64,000 nucleotides of DNA from UBA7803 sp040219935 (GTDB lineage: Bacteria; Pseudomonadota; Gammaproteobacteria; Pseudomonadales; Azotimanducaceae). The DNA is taken from NCBI GenBank assembly GCA_040219935.1, contig JAVJUA010000040.1, forward strand, positions 1 to 64,000, given 5' to 3'. The notes under the pieces are model-generated. The model was not told where the DNA came from. It ran no database searches and was given only the letters and a program-made list of their open reading frames with translations. Position 1 is the first letter of the stretch. Every line of letters begins with the position of its first letter. The translations under genes and the position numbers were made by a program. Shown piece after piece: positions 1-7,631 of this stretch.

Positions 1-993
1 ACCAACGAGGACGAGCGCTTCGCCCGGGGCTACACGGACCACGAGATGCTGAACCGGACCGGGTTCGTGCACATGAACGGCCGGGTGTACGACCCGCGGC
101 TGGGGCGCTTCGTCTCCCCGGATCCGATCGTGCAGTTCCCGACGTTCAGTCAGAGCTACAATCGCTACTCGTACGTGCTGAACCGCCCGCTGTCCTACAC
201 CGATCCGAGCGGCTTCAGCCTGGTAGGGGCGAAGTGTGAAGAGTGCGTTGGCAATGCCATTGGCGTGATCGGAGCCGTCGTCGCGGTTGGGACAGGGTCG
301 CCGCTCATCGGCGCCGCGGTCTCCACCGTTCTGACGTGGATGAGCAACAATTCCGGTGGTAGCGCGGGCTCGATAACGACCAGCTATGTGCTCGGGCCAC
401 CGCCACCTGGGGGTGGAGGGAGTGGGGAAACCGGCGGGACCAGTGAGGCGGCCTATGGCGTCGGCCGTGCGTTGGCCGAAGGTGATAGGAGGTCAGCGTC
501 GGCGGAGGTCGTCGACGGCAAGTGGGCTGGGGTTGCAGATCGTACGCGAGTCGACCCTTCTCTCTACAAGTTTGTCGAGATGAACGTTTGGGAAGTCTCG
601 CCGAGATACGAATCGTCGGATCCTCCTCAATATCAGCTTCGCTCCATTCGGGAAGACTTGGGCATAGATGTTCCAGTTCCGGGCATTCCTTCTCCGAAGG
701 GCGTACGTGGGAGGCTGCTTATGATGGTCGTAGGTGAAGCATTGTCGAGGAAGGATCTCGTACGGCTGAGTGTCCTGGGGGAAACGACCGTGGAGATCCA
801 CGAGATTGTGGACGTTTATCGTTTGCGAGCGATGCGCATGCTCGATCCGTATGATACAGGACGCGTTCTACGGACGCTCGACAACACTTATGTCTGGCGG
901 TATTCGGGTCAAGAGAGCCTCTACCGGGGCTCTGTTACGACCGAGAACCTGATCAATGGGTGCTTTATTGAATGCTTCACGATCGGCGACTAA
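1..993 (+). CDS. Rhs/YD-repeat protein, C-terminal end with variable toxin-like tail (5' partial)
   Basis: The reading frame is open from base 1, so the protein starts outside the window. The first ~60 residues carry the conserved Rhs-associated core signature: HMNGRVYDPRLGRF, then SPDP, SQSYNRYSYVLNRPL and finally YTDPSGF. In Rhs and polymorphic-toxin families this core ends at the DPSG motif and is followed by a non-conserved C-terminal effector domain. Here about 250 residues follow: a hydrophobic Gly/Ala-rich stretch just after the core, a Pro/Gly linker (GPPPPGGGGSGE) and a domain of unknown fold that I do not recognise. Base composition drops in this tail, as is common for exchanged toxin tips. 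The next gene starts inside its last 22 bases. Core assignment is firm; toxin activity is inferred from architecture only. Confidence 0.85.
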   Translation, partial: TNEDERFARGYTDHEMLNRTGFVHMNGRVYDPRLGRFVSPDPIVQFPTFSQSYNRYSYVLNRPLSYTDPSGFSLVGAKCEECVGNAIGVIGAVVAVGTGSPLIGAAVSTVLTWMSNNSGGSAGSITTSYVLGPPPPGGGGSGETGGTSEAAYGVGRALAEGDRRSASAEVVDGKWAGVADRTRVDPSLYKFVEMNVWEVSPRYESSDPPQYQLRSIREDLGIDVPVPGIPSPKGVRGRLLMMVVGEALSRKDLVRLSVLGETTVEIHEIVDVYRLRAMRMLDPYDTGRVLRTLDNTYVWRYSGQESLYRGSVTTENLINGCFIECFTIGD

Positions 994-1400
994 TCATCCT
1001 CGGAGTCTTGATGGCGATCGGTTGTGGACCAGTAGCGAAGGAGGTCTCTGTCCAGGATGTAGAGCTGTATTTCTGGGAGGTCTTGGCTGAGCTTAGGCCG
1101 TCGAGAGCCGTCTTCTACTATCCCAAGGAGGGTGCTGGAGACTCGGAGCATATGGGTCTCGAAGCTGCGTTTCAGAGCTGCGCATCAGATGACTGTACTA
1201 TCGGGGTTCTGGGCAACTCCGACGCTCAAACACGCCGGATGCTGCAAGCCGTATGTGCTAGGCGTCTACGGCCGGATATGTACCTTGATCTTGAGGTTTG
1301 GGTATTTGGAGGATTCAAGGCCGAAGTGCTGGTTGAGGACCTTGAAGACTGCCTATACCCGAACGTCGTTCCCCTCGACGATGTCCATGCGATGCGGTAA
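972..1400 (+). CDS. small lipoprotein, candidate immunity protein for the Rhs tail
   Basis: This 142-residue protein begins with a charged MLHDRR followed by a hydrophobic run (LIILGVLMAIGC) that looks like a lipoprotein signal with its cysteine at about residue 18. A second ATG at 1011 would leave no signal, so the upstream ATG at 972 is preferred. The start overlaps the Rhs gene by 22 bases, an arrangement that suggests coupled translation and is typical of effector-immunity pairs. The mature part contains several cysteines but no family I recognise. If it is the immunity protein, its lipid anchor would place protection in the periplasm. Base composition matches the lower-GC Rhs tail rather than the surrounding chromosome. 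It could also be an unrelated lipoprotein. Confidence 0.6.
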   Translation: MLHDRRLIILGVLMAIGCGPVAKEVSVQDVELYFWEVLAELRPSRAVFYYPKEGAGDSEHMGLEAAFQSCASDDCTIGVLGNSDAQTRRMLQAVCARRLRPDMYLDLEVWVFGGFKAEVLVEDLEDCLYPNVVPLDDVHAMR

Positions 1401-1490
1401 CTGCAGATGTTGGCCCCGTTCTACACCGCTACATCAGCGGCACGCGACGAGTTCTGGTACGACCCGGACGGCGAGCGCCTTCAACCTGGT
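1397..1490 (+). pseudogene. frameshifted Rhs core fragment
   Basis: Just after the lipoprotein gene, one frame reads ADVGPVLHRYISGT. A different frame, starting near 1446, continues DEFWYDPDGERLQ. Rhs proteins have the order RY-(V/I)-x-G followed by DEPLVWY and YDxDG at this place in the core, so the two pieces look like one Rhs segment broken by a frameshift. No start or ribosome binding site precedes it. It is probably the remains of an older Rhs core or displaced tip. The fragment is short, so homology is suggestive rather than certain. Confidence 0.45.
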
Positions 1491-1589
1491 GCAGCGCACG
1501 GACGTCTCTGCGACCGTACGCCACATCCGCACCCGGACCACGGGCGGGACTGGCCGTACCCCAGATATCGGGCCGGTGAGACAAACGGG

Positions 1590-2324
1590 CTAGAAATTCA
1601 GGGCCGACTGGAAGGCGGGGGTGGCGATCACGCATTGGCTCTGGGCGGCATGCACGAAACGGTGGCCCACCTCGCGGCCGCTGCCGGCCAGCAGGTCCAG
1701 CGCCGCGCGCACCGTGTCCAGCTCGCCGCGCCGTTCGGCGTCGTCGATGACGATCACGAACTCCCGATCCAGACAGGGCTCCAGCAGCGCCAGGCAGCCC
1801 CAGCGGGAGCGCCGCTTCGAGCCCCGGGGGCCATCCACCAGCAGCAGCTGAAACGGACCTTCTCCGGCCAGCACGGCAGGATCGTAGCCGGGCGCCGTGT
1901 GCCCCGCGATCTGCAGCGGCACCAGCGGCGCCAGCCGCGGCGGCGTGCCGACCCGGGCGCCGACGCGCTCGGCCCAGCCCGCATGGTCTTCCAGGGTCAC
2001 GCGCTGAAACGCCCGGCGCTGCGCCAGGCGGTCGAGCAGCACCGTGCTCTCGCCGGCACCGAGCTCCAGCACCCGGTCGATGGGCAGCTCGGTGAGTAGC
2101 CGCAGCAGCAGATACAGGTAGCTGCTGTTGGCGGCGCCGCGCACCGGGTAGAACGGCTCGTCGATGCCGAGGTGGCGCAGCCCGCGCTCCAGCAGCATCA
2201 GATACTGCAGCTCGCGGCCCTGCATCAGGCTGGCATGCCCCAGGGTGCGCGACAGCCACTGCTTGGCCGGGTGCAGGTAGGCCAGGGTCAGCCAGCGCTT
2301 AGTGTCGAGGGGGCGTGGCGGCAT
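1590..2324 (-). CDS. class I SAM-dependent methyltransferase-like protein
   Basis: About 244 residues if translation begins at the ATG at 2324 (MPPRPLDTKRW). A longer frame upstream reads through Arg/Pro-rich sequence lying inside the neighbouring gene. The segment VLELGAGESTVLL, about 90 residues in, is the glycine-rich motif I of SAM-binding Rossmann folds. FQLLLVDGPRG is a plausible later acidic strand and EFVIVIDDAERR resembles the sequence in sugar-cluster methyltransferases whose product contains a VDGP motif. The gene overlaps the end of the GT2 gene by 26 bases, so both are probably co-transcribed and co-translated in a surface-polysaccharide context. The substrate cannot be told. Confidence 0.65.
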   Translation of the reverse strand: MPPRPLDTKRWLTLAYLHPAKQWLSRTLGHASLMQGRELQYLMLLERGLRHLGIDEPFYPVRGAANSSYLYLLLRLLTELPIDRVLELGAGESTVLLDRLAQRRAFQRVTLEDHAGWAERVGARVGTPPRLAPLVPLQIAGHTAPGYDPAVLAGEGPFQLLLVDGPRGSKRRSRWGCLALLEPCLDREFVIVIDDAERRGELDTVRAALDLLAGSGREVGHRFVHAAQSQCVIATPAFQSALNF

Positions 2325-3375
2325 GATTCTGCTCTGCGAAGTGGGTGAAGGTCGGCGGTTCGGCCGCACCGCGATAGGCGGCCACTGCCGCACCGGCTCG
2401 GTGCCAGCCGCGCAGCCGCGGCAGCCAGCGCAGCGCGCCGGGGCCGAGCCGGGGCAGCGCCTCGGCGCACAGCTTGACCCAGATGCCGGCCAGCGCCGCG
2501 TCCAGGGCGGCCGCCTGGTAGCGGCCGCAACGGCCGTTGGCGTCGCGCAGACGCTCCAGCCAGTCCCTGGCCCAGGCGAGATAGTCGCGGGTCAGGCCGC
2601 CCTCGAGGTGGCGGCTGCGCCACAGCGCGTAGTGACGCGTCAGGTCGTCGGCGTCGGGCACCAGGCCCAGGGCGCGGAGCTGCGCCGCCATGACCGCCAG
2701 CTTGCGGTCACGGCCGAGTTCGAAGGTGTTGAGGGTGAAGCGCCCCGCGTGCTGCCGCGCGTAGACGAGCACTTCGGGGAGGTTGGCGAGCTTGTGCTCG
2801 CGGGCGATGCGGGCGTGCAGCTCGTAGTCCTGGCAGCGCGGGAAGGCCTCGTCGTAGCGCAGCCGCCGGGCCACCTCGGTGCGCAGCATCACCGAGCGGT
2901 TGCGCAGCGCGCAGCGGAACAGGAGCTGCACGTCGACGTCGGGCCAGCGGATCGGCTCGCGGCGCAGGCGCCGCTTCAGCTTGCCTTGGGCGTCCATGTC
3001 ACGGCCCCAGGTGCCGAGCACGGCGTGGTCCGGGTGGCGGTCCAGGAAGGCCACCTGCCGGGCGAGGCGCTCGGGGTGGCAGACGTCGTCGCTGTCCAGG
3101 TTGGCCAGGTACTCGCCGCGGGCGATCTCCAGCGCATGATTGCGCGTGCGCGGAATGCCCAGGTTCCGGTCGTGGCACACCAGCACCACCCGCGGGTCGT
3201 CGATGGCGGCCACGGCGGCCACGCTGCCGTCGCTCGAGCCGTCGTCGATCACCAGCAGCTCGAAGTCGGTGTAGGTCTGGGCGAGCACGCTGCGCACCGC
3301 CTCGGCGACGTGGCGCTCCCGGTTGTACACCGGGATGAACACGGTCACCCGGGGCGACGGCTGCGGCATGGTCAT
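2299..3375 (-). CDS. family 2 glycosyltransferase
   Basis: A 358-residue GT2 enzyme with the GT-A fold signature at its N-terminus: VTVFIPVYNRERHVAEAV, then QTYTDFELLVIDDGSSDGS and later LANLDSDDVCHPERL, which holds the metal/nucleotide-sugar DxD-type motif. These enzymes transfer a sugar from a nucleotide donor, usually at the inner face of the cytoplasmic membrane. The C-terminal ~120 residues are Arg/Leu-rich and less conserved. Two close ATGs exist (3375 and 3369). The gene is transcribed divergently from the kinase-like gene and leads into the methyltransferase-like gene downstream. Likely role is assembly of lipopolysaccharide or another surface glycan; donor and acceptor are unknown. 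Confidence 0.88.
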   Translation of the reverse strand: MTMPQPSPRVTVFIPVYNRERHVAEAVRSVLAQTYTDFELLVIDDGSSDGSVAAVAAIDDPRVVLVCHDRNLGIPRTRNHALEIARGEYLANLDSDDVCHPERLARQVAFLDRHPDHAVLGTWGRDMDAQGKLKRRLRREPIRWPDVDVQLLFRCALRNRSVMLRTEVARRLRYDEAFPRCQDYELHARIAREHKLANLPEVLVYARQHAGRFTLNTFELGRDRKLAVMAAQLRALGLVPDADDLTRHYALWRSRHLEGGLTRDYLAWARDWLERLRDANGRCGRYQAAALDAALAGIWVKLCAEALPRLGPGALRWLPRLRGWHRAGAAVAAYRGAAEPPTFTHFAEQNHAATPPRH

Positions 3376-3394
3376 CGACGGCCTGCGCTGCGGC

Positions 3395-3400
3395 TATACT
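3395..3400 (+). promoter_or_regulatory. possible -10 element before the kinase-like gene
   Basis: TATACT, five of six matches to the sigma-70 -10 consensus, lies in the 53-base gap between two divergent genes. A start site about 7 bases downstream would give a short leader to the GTG at 3429. No convincing -35 hexamer is seen at 17 bases. Confidence 0.35.
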
Positions 3401-3428
3401 GGCGGGCGAACCCAGTCCGGTCGGGCCC

Positions 3429-4304
3429 GTGCATCCATTCCGCTTTCAACAATCCTCCCCTTACGGGCTGCGCCATCGGCTGAAGCTGCTGTGGCGCCGC
3501 CTGCGCGGCGGCGGCCTGGAGAAATCTCAGCGGCTCTACTTCGTCACCCTCAACGGCAACCGCTACAAACGCATCGTGTTCCAGGATTCAGCCACCGCCG
3601 CCGCCCTCGAGGACCGGCTGGAGCGGCTGGGCTTCGCGCCCTGGTTTCCCACCGTGGTGACCCGCTACGAGAACGAGTTGTGGCTGGAGTTTATCAAAGG
3701 TCGCACCGCCGACGCAGGCAGCGGGGTGCTGGCCGAATCGCTGGCCGACTTCTATGCCGCCCTGTACCGCACCGCGCCCCAGCAGCGCCGGCTGGAGGAG
3801 ACCCGGCTGCCGCTGCGGCTGGGCCGCGATCTCGACTTCCTGCAGCAGGCGGGCGTGCTCGACCACGCCCTGCACCGGCGGCTGCGGGATGCGGCGCAGA
3901 CGCTTGCCCCGGCGACGCTGTGGACCGGCTTCGACTATGTCGACCCGGTGCTGAAGAACCTGCTGCCGCGGGACGGCGGCGGGCTGTGCGCCGTGGACGT
4001 GGAGAGCCTGGTGGATGACGTGCCGCTCGGCACCGGCGTGGCGAAGGCCATGCTGCACTGGCTTTCGCCCTGGGAAGACACGTTCTGGCGGCGCCTGGCC
4101 GCCGGCGGCGCGCCCGACATCCGCCCGGCGTTCCCCTATGTGGCCCTGTGCCTCACCGCCCGCTGGACCAAGACCAAGCTGCTCACCGGGAAGGTGCACG
4201 CAGTGAGCGCAGCGCGGTTCCAGGCGTTCTGTCGCCCGGGGGGCGCCCAGTCGGCTCCTGCCAGCGCCGTTCCCCCAGCCGCTCGCGAATCCGCGACGCC
4301 GTGA
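3429..4304 (+). CDS. protein-kinase-fold protein, possibly lipopolysaccharide-core kinase-like
   Basis: About 291 residues from a GTG start. The central part carries an order that fits small-molecule/LPS kinases of the protein-kinase fold: NRYKRIVFQ could hold the ATP-anchoring lysine, FDYVDPVLKNLL resembles the catalytic HGDxxxxN loop with a replaced histidine, and AVDVESLVDDVPLG resembles the DFG/DxE metal motif. Neighbouring glycosyltransferases support a cell-envelope role such as phosphorylation of LPS core sugars. The last ~40 residues are low-complexity Ala/Pro/Arg and lie antisense to the 3' end of the next gene (122-base overlap), so the natural C-terminus may have been lost or extended. 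Function is inferred; the fold call is moderate. Confidence 0.5.
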   Translation: MHPFRFQQSSPYGLRHRLKLLWRRLRGGGLEKSQRLYFVTLNGNRYKRIVFQDSATAAALEDRLERLGFAPWFPTVVTRYENELWLEFIKGRTADAGSGVLAESLADFYAALYRTAPQQRRLEETRLPLRLGRDLDFLQQAGVLDHALHRRLRDAAQTLAPATLWTGFDYVDPVLKNLLPRDGGGLCAVDVESLVDDVPLGTGVAKAMLHWLSPWEDTFWRRLAAGGAPDIRPAFPYVALCLTARWTKTKLLTGKVHAVSAARFQAFCRPGGAQSAPASAVPPAARESATP

Positions 4305-6642
4305 TCTCCAGCTCGTCCGGCAGGGCCACCGCCGCGGCCGGGCGGCCTGCATTCGGGTCCGCGGCGGCATCGAGCAGGGTGATCACGCCGCGCTGCAGCA
4401 ACGGCGCCTGCAACCGCTCGACATCGCGCAGCGTCTGCACCAGACCGAGCTCCACCAGGCGGTCGTAGAGACGCTGGCGGCCGTTCTGCTGCTTCGGGGT
4501 GCCGCGATGGCTGAGGCGCTGCTGGCCGAGCAGCAGGTCGCCCAGGCGGCGACCCAGACGGCGTGCCTGCAACCAGCGTTGCGGCAGCGGGGCCAGGGTC
4601 ACCGGGCGGCCGGTGCTGACCGCGTCGGCGAGCATGGAGGCGCTGTCGGCGGTGACCACGAACTCGTCGCACAGGCTGAGGTAGGCCGGGAGCGGGTTGC
4701 CGCCGTCGTCGCGTTCCCAGCGGTGGCGGTAGGCGGGCACGTCGACGCCGTCGAACAGCGCTTCCACGGCCGCCCGCCCGGTGCGGGGGCTGGTGGTGAT
4801 CAGCAGCGACCCGCCGCGCCGGCGGGCCAGGTCGGCGGCCTGGCGGGCGAGCGCTCGCGCCGCGGCGGCGTCGAGGCGGTGCGGACGGGCGGCACCGCCC
4901 ACCAGCAGGCCCAGCCACGGCTTCGGCAGCGCGGCCAGGCGCTGCCGCCAGGCGTCGAGATCGGCCTCCGGGCGGGTAATGGTCGGCCGATTCAACGGCA
5001 GCGCGTTGACGTAGACGTTGTGGCGGACGGGCAACCCGTACTGGGGCGTGGTCACCACCAGATCGAACCACGACAGGGGCGCCCACGGCCGGCCGAGGAA
5101 GACCAGTCGGGTGCGGCCGCCCGACTGTTCCTGCACCCAGCGCGCCACCGGCACGCTGCGCTTGCCGCAGCCGATGATCACGTCGGGCCACGGCGCCGCC
5201 AGGCCATCGCCATGGGCCGCATCGATGCTGGCCACGCTGGCGCCCAGCAGCAGGTTCGGCAGGTGGTGCAGGGCGTTGTAGCGCAGGCGCTTTTCCTCCC
5301 AGGGCCAGCCCAGCGCCTGGGCCAGGGTGCGTACCTGCTCCGCGTCGCCGTGGCGTGGACCCGTGAGCACCCACACCCGGGGGGGCGCGGCCGCAGCGGT
5401 GAATGTGGCTCGCGGCTCGCTGCGCACCCGCGCGATGGCATCGGTGCCGCGTATGTCCAGATGCCACGCCAGGTTGGGGTGGGCGGCGACGGCCCGGCGC
5501 AAGGCCTGACGCCACCAGTGCTCGTCCCGCCAAGGCGGCGGACTGTCGCCGCCCGGCGGCGGACTATCGCCGCCCGGCGGCGGCTCGATCACCACGTGCA
5601 GCAGGCGCTGCGCGAGCGTGCAGCAGCGCTCCAGCCACCAGGGAACATCCTCCGCGGGCAGCCGTTCCAGCACGCCGCTCACGGCGACCGCATCCACGCT
5701 CGCTGCGGCGGCCGGCGGCGCGCCGTCGGCGGCCGACCAGTGCATCAGGGTGTCGGTGCGCAGCGGCGGGCGCTGGTCGCCGGCCGGCCCCGGCGTGCAC
5801 CAGAGCAGGCTGCGAACGTCCGGCAGGTCAGCCGGTGGCGACGCCCCGGTGGTCGGCGTCGCCGCGAGCGCCCGGCAGGCGGCGGCGAACCACGGACTCG
5901 GCCGTTCGGCCGTGAACGGCTGGTAGCCAGCCGCGTCGGCGGCGCGTTCCGCCCGCCACCACACCTCGCCCAGCGGATGGCTCTGGTAGGAGTAGCGCTC
6001 CGGCTCCGGCATCCACGGCTGCAGGTGCAGGGCCGTGTAGTGCAGCAGCCGCGAGCGGCCCTCCACGTACTCCAGGTCGCGGGCGTTCCAGCCGCCATCC
6101 AGCGGACCCCACAGCCCGGCGCCGGTGGCAGCGGCGCCCAGCGCCCGCTTGCTGCCGGCGCGGGCCGCCTGCAGGTGCCAGTGGGGCAGCATGCGCGCGC
6201 AGTCCATGAGCATGACCGAAGTGTCGTCGGCGGACACCGCCAGGTAGCCGTGGCTGCCCATGGGCTGGTCGAACAGCAGCGCCGGGTCGGCGGTGTAGAT
6301 CTGGTCGACGTCGTTGTAGATAGCGCGGCCGGTGCCGCCGGCGAACTCGGGAATGGCGAACCGGTACAGGGTGAAGCCGGTGCGCCAGCCGCGGCGGTCG
6401 AAGCCGGGCAGGTCCTTCATCAGGTAGATGCGGTACTCGCGCGCACGATCGCGGTGCTGCTCGATGGCGTACAGGAACACCCGCAGCGCCCGGGCCTGAC
6501 GGTCCTCGGTGCCGAGGAAGATGCGCACCGGATCCCGCGGCGGACCATCGGCGGCGGCCGGGAGCACCAGGCAGGGCGGATGCCCCGGATGCACCGGCGG
6601 CTCGATCCTGACCTGCGCGGTCACGCTGGTGGGGCGGTTCAT
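4183..6642 (-). CDS. GT8-like / methyltransferase-like / ELM1-like fusion protein
   Basis: About 819 residues from the ATG at 6642 (MNRPTSVTAQ). Residues ~30-200 look like a family 8 glycosyltransferase: VRIFLGTEDRQARALRV at the start and RAIYNDVDQIYTADP as the DxD metal motif. A middle part (~300-420) resembles the later half of a SAM methyltransferase (VDAVAVSGVLERLPAEDV) but lacks motif I. The C-terminal ~330 residues match the ELM1/DUF1022 family: PDVIIGCGKRSVPVARW, VTTPQYGLP, PWLGLLVGG and CDEFVVTADSASMLADA. ELM1 relatives resemble nucleotide-sugar transferases. Tandem PPPGGDS units separate the parts. Its 3' end overlaps the convergent kinase-like gene. The combination suggests a multifunctional surface-glycan enzyme, but no activity is demonstrated. 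Confidence 0.7.
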   Translation of the reverse strand: MNRPTSVTAQVRIEPPVHPGHPPCLVLPAAADGPPRDPVRIFLGTEDRQARALRVFLYAIEQHRDRAREYRIYLMKDLPGFDRRGWRTGFTLYRFAIPEFAGGTGRAIYNDVDQIYTADPALLFDQPMGSHGYLAVSADDTSVMLMDCARMLPHWHLQAARAGSKRALGAAATGAGLWGPLDGGWNARDLEYVEGRSRLLHYTALHLQPWMPEPERYSYQSHPLGEVWWRAERAADAAGYQPFTAERPSPWFAAACRALAATPTTGASPPADLPDVRSLLWCTPGPAGDQRPPLRTDTLMHWSAADGAPPAAAASVDAVAVSGVLERLPAEDVPWWLERCCTLAQRLLHVVIEPPPGGDSPPPGGDSPPPWRDEHWWRQALRRAVAAHPNLAWHLDIRGTDAIARVRSEPRATFTAAAAPPRVWVLTGPRHGDAEQVRTLAQALGWPWEEKRLRYNALHHLPNLLLGASVASIDAAHGDGLAAPWPDVIIGCGKRSVPVARWVQEQSGGRTRLVFLGRPWAPLSWFDLVVTTPQYGLPVRHNVYVNALPLNRPTITRPEADLDAWRQRLAALPKPWLGLLVGGAARPHRLDAAAARALARQAADLARRRGGSLLITTSPRTGRAAVEALFDGVDVPAYRHRWERDDGGNPLPAYLSLCDEFVVTADSASMLADAVSTGRPVTLAPLPQRWLQARRLGRRLGDLLLGQQRLSHRGTPKQQNGRQRLYDRLVELGLVQTLRDVERLQAPLLQRGVITLLDAAADPNAGRPAAAVALPDELEITASRIRERLGERRWQEPTGRPPGDRTPGTALRSLRAPSR
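5531..5584. repeat. short in-frame tandem repeat (18-base unit)
   Basis: An 18-base unit, close to CGGCGGACTGTCGCCGCC, occurs about two and a half times with one or two changes. It encodes PPPGGDS repeats in the linker of the fusion protein on the minus strand. It keeps frame, so copy number could vary without breaking the gene. Confidence 0.7.
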
Positions 6643-6739
6643 GGGTGAGCTGAGTCCTTTGGGGGCATCGTCCGCGTCGTCACGCGCAACCATAAAACGC
6701 GCTCCGGGTTTCAGCAACGTGAACGCGGCAAGCGGGAGC

Positions 6740-7591
6740 TCAGGGCTCGACCACGGCGATCATGACATTGATGTCGCCGTGTGCGGGCCAGCGGGCGCGC
6801 GCCTGACGCCACGCCCGCCAGGCCCGAAGGCCCCAGGCCGGCGAGCGCAGGGTGCGCCCGAGGGACGGCGACCGACGGTTGGCGTCAAGCAGCCGGAAGC
6901 GGGTGAAGCCAGCGCTCGCGCAGACCGACTGCAGGCTGGCAGGGGTGAAGTAGAAGTGATGGTCGAACAGGTACAGGCCCCAGGCGTCGCCGGCGGCCAG
7001 GCGTTGCCAGTTTTCCCAGTTGCCGGTTTCCAGCACGAGCACCCCCCGTTCGGTCAGGCGCTCGCGCAGGGCGCCGAGCAGCGCCACCGGTTCCCGCAGG
7101 TGCTCCACTACGTCCCACAGGGTGATCAGGTCGAAGCGCTGCTGCGGCAGCTCGGGCAGCAGGGTCAGGCCGAAGTCCTGGCGGGCGCGGGCCATGGCGG
7201 TCTCGCTGCGTTCGACGCCCACGGCATCCAGGCCATCGTCGCGCGCCACCTGCACGAAGGCGCCGGAGCCGGCGCCGAAGTCCAGCAGGCTGTGCCGGCC
7301 GGGTCGCAGCGCCGCCAGGCGCTCGAGCTTGCGGCGCGCAGAGCGGAGCTTGGGCGCGGCGTTGGTGACGTAGCCTCCCTCGGTCGCCCAGCGCCGGTTC
7401 ATGTAGGCCATGGAGGCGGCGACCGACGGCCGGGGCGACTGATAGGCCAACCGGCAGCGAGCGCACTCGGCCACGGCGGCCTGCACCCCGAAACGGGTGT
7501 CGATCAGCCGCGGCGGGTGGCTGGCGCCGCACAGCGGGCAGCCGATGGGCGCCTCCCGCGGATAGTCGACCCCGTCGATGCGGTCGCTCAT
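6740..7591 (-). CDS. class I SAM methyltransferase with N-terminal zinc ribbon
   Basis: About 283 residues from the ATG at 7591 (MSDRIDGVDYP); the frame extends further upstream through Pro/Arg-rich sequence without a better start. Near the N-terminus CPLCG and, ~30 residues later, CARC form a four-cysteine ribbon as seen in sugar C-methyltransferase-like proteins. Residues ~100-200 carry LLDFGAGSGAFVQVA (SAM motif I), VGVERSETAM and FDLITLWDVVEHLREP (motif III region), typical of the Methyltransf_11/23 group. The substrate may be a nucleotide sugar or glycolipid given the upstream glycosyltransferase genes. It lies 40 bases from the deacetylase gene on the same strand. Confidence 0.82.
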   Translation of the reverse strand: MSDRIDGVDYPREAPIGCPLCGASHPPRLIDTRFGVQAAVAECARCRLAYQSPRPSVAASMAYMNRRWATEGGYVTNAAPKLRSARRKLERLAALRPGRHSLLDFGAGSGAFVQVARDDGLDAVGVERSETAMARARQDFGLTLLPELPQQRFDLITLWDVVEHLREPVALLGALRERLTERGVLVLETGNWENWQRLAAGDAWGLYLFDHHFYFTPASLQSVCASAGFTRFRLLDANRRSPSLGRTLRSPAWGLRAWRAWRQARARWPAHGDINVMIAVVEP

Positions 7592-7631
7592 GGGCGGTGG
7601 GGCGGATGGCACAGGGCGGACGCCCACCGGG

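Noticed and set aside
2302..3483. 393-codon frame antisense to the GT2 gene
   Set aside because: Composition typical of a GC shadow; the minus strand encodes all GT2 motifs.
5531..5584. Possible CRISPR-like repeats
   Set aside because: Units are contiguous, 18 bases, in frame with a PPPGGDS linker and without spacers.
4507..6648. 713-codon open frame antisense to the ELM1 fusion
   Set aside because: High GC keeps antisense frames open; its product is His/Gln/Arg-rich without any family pattern, while the opposite strand has clear domains.
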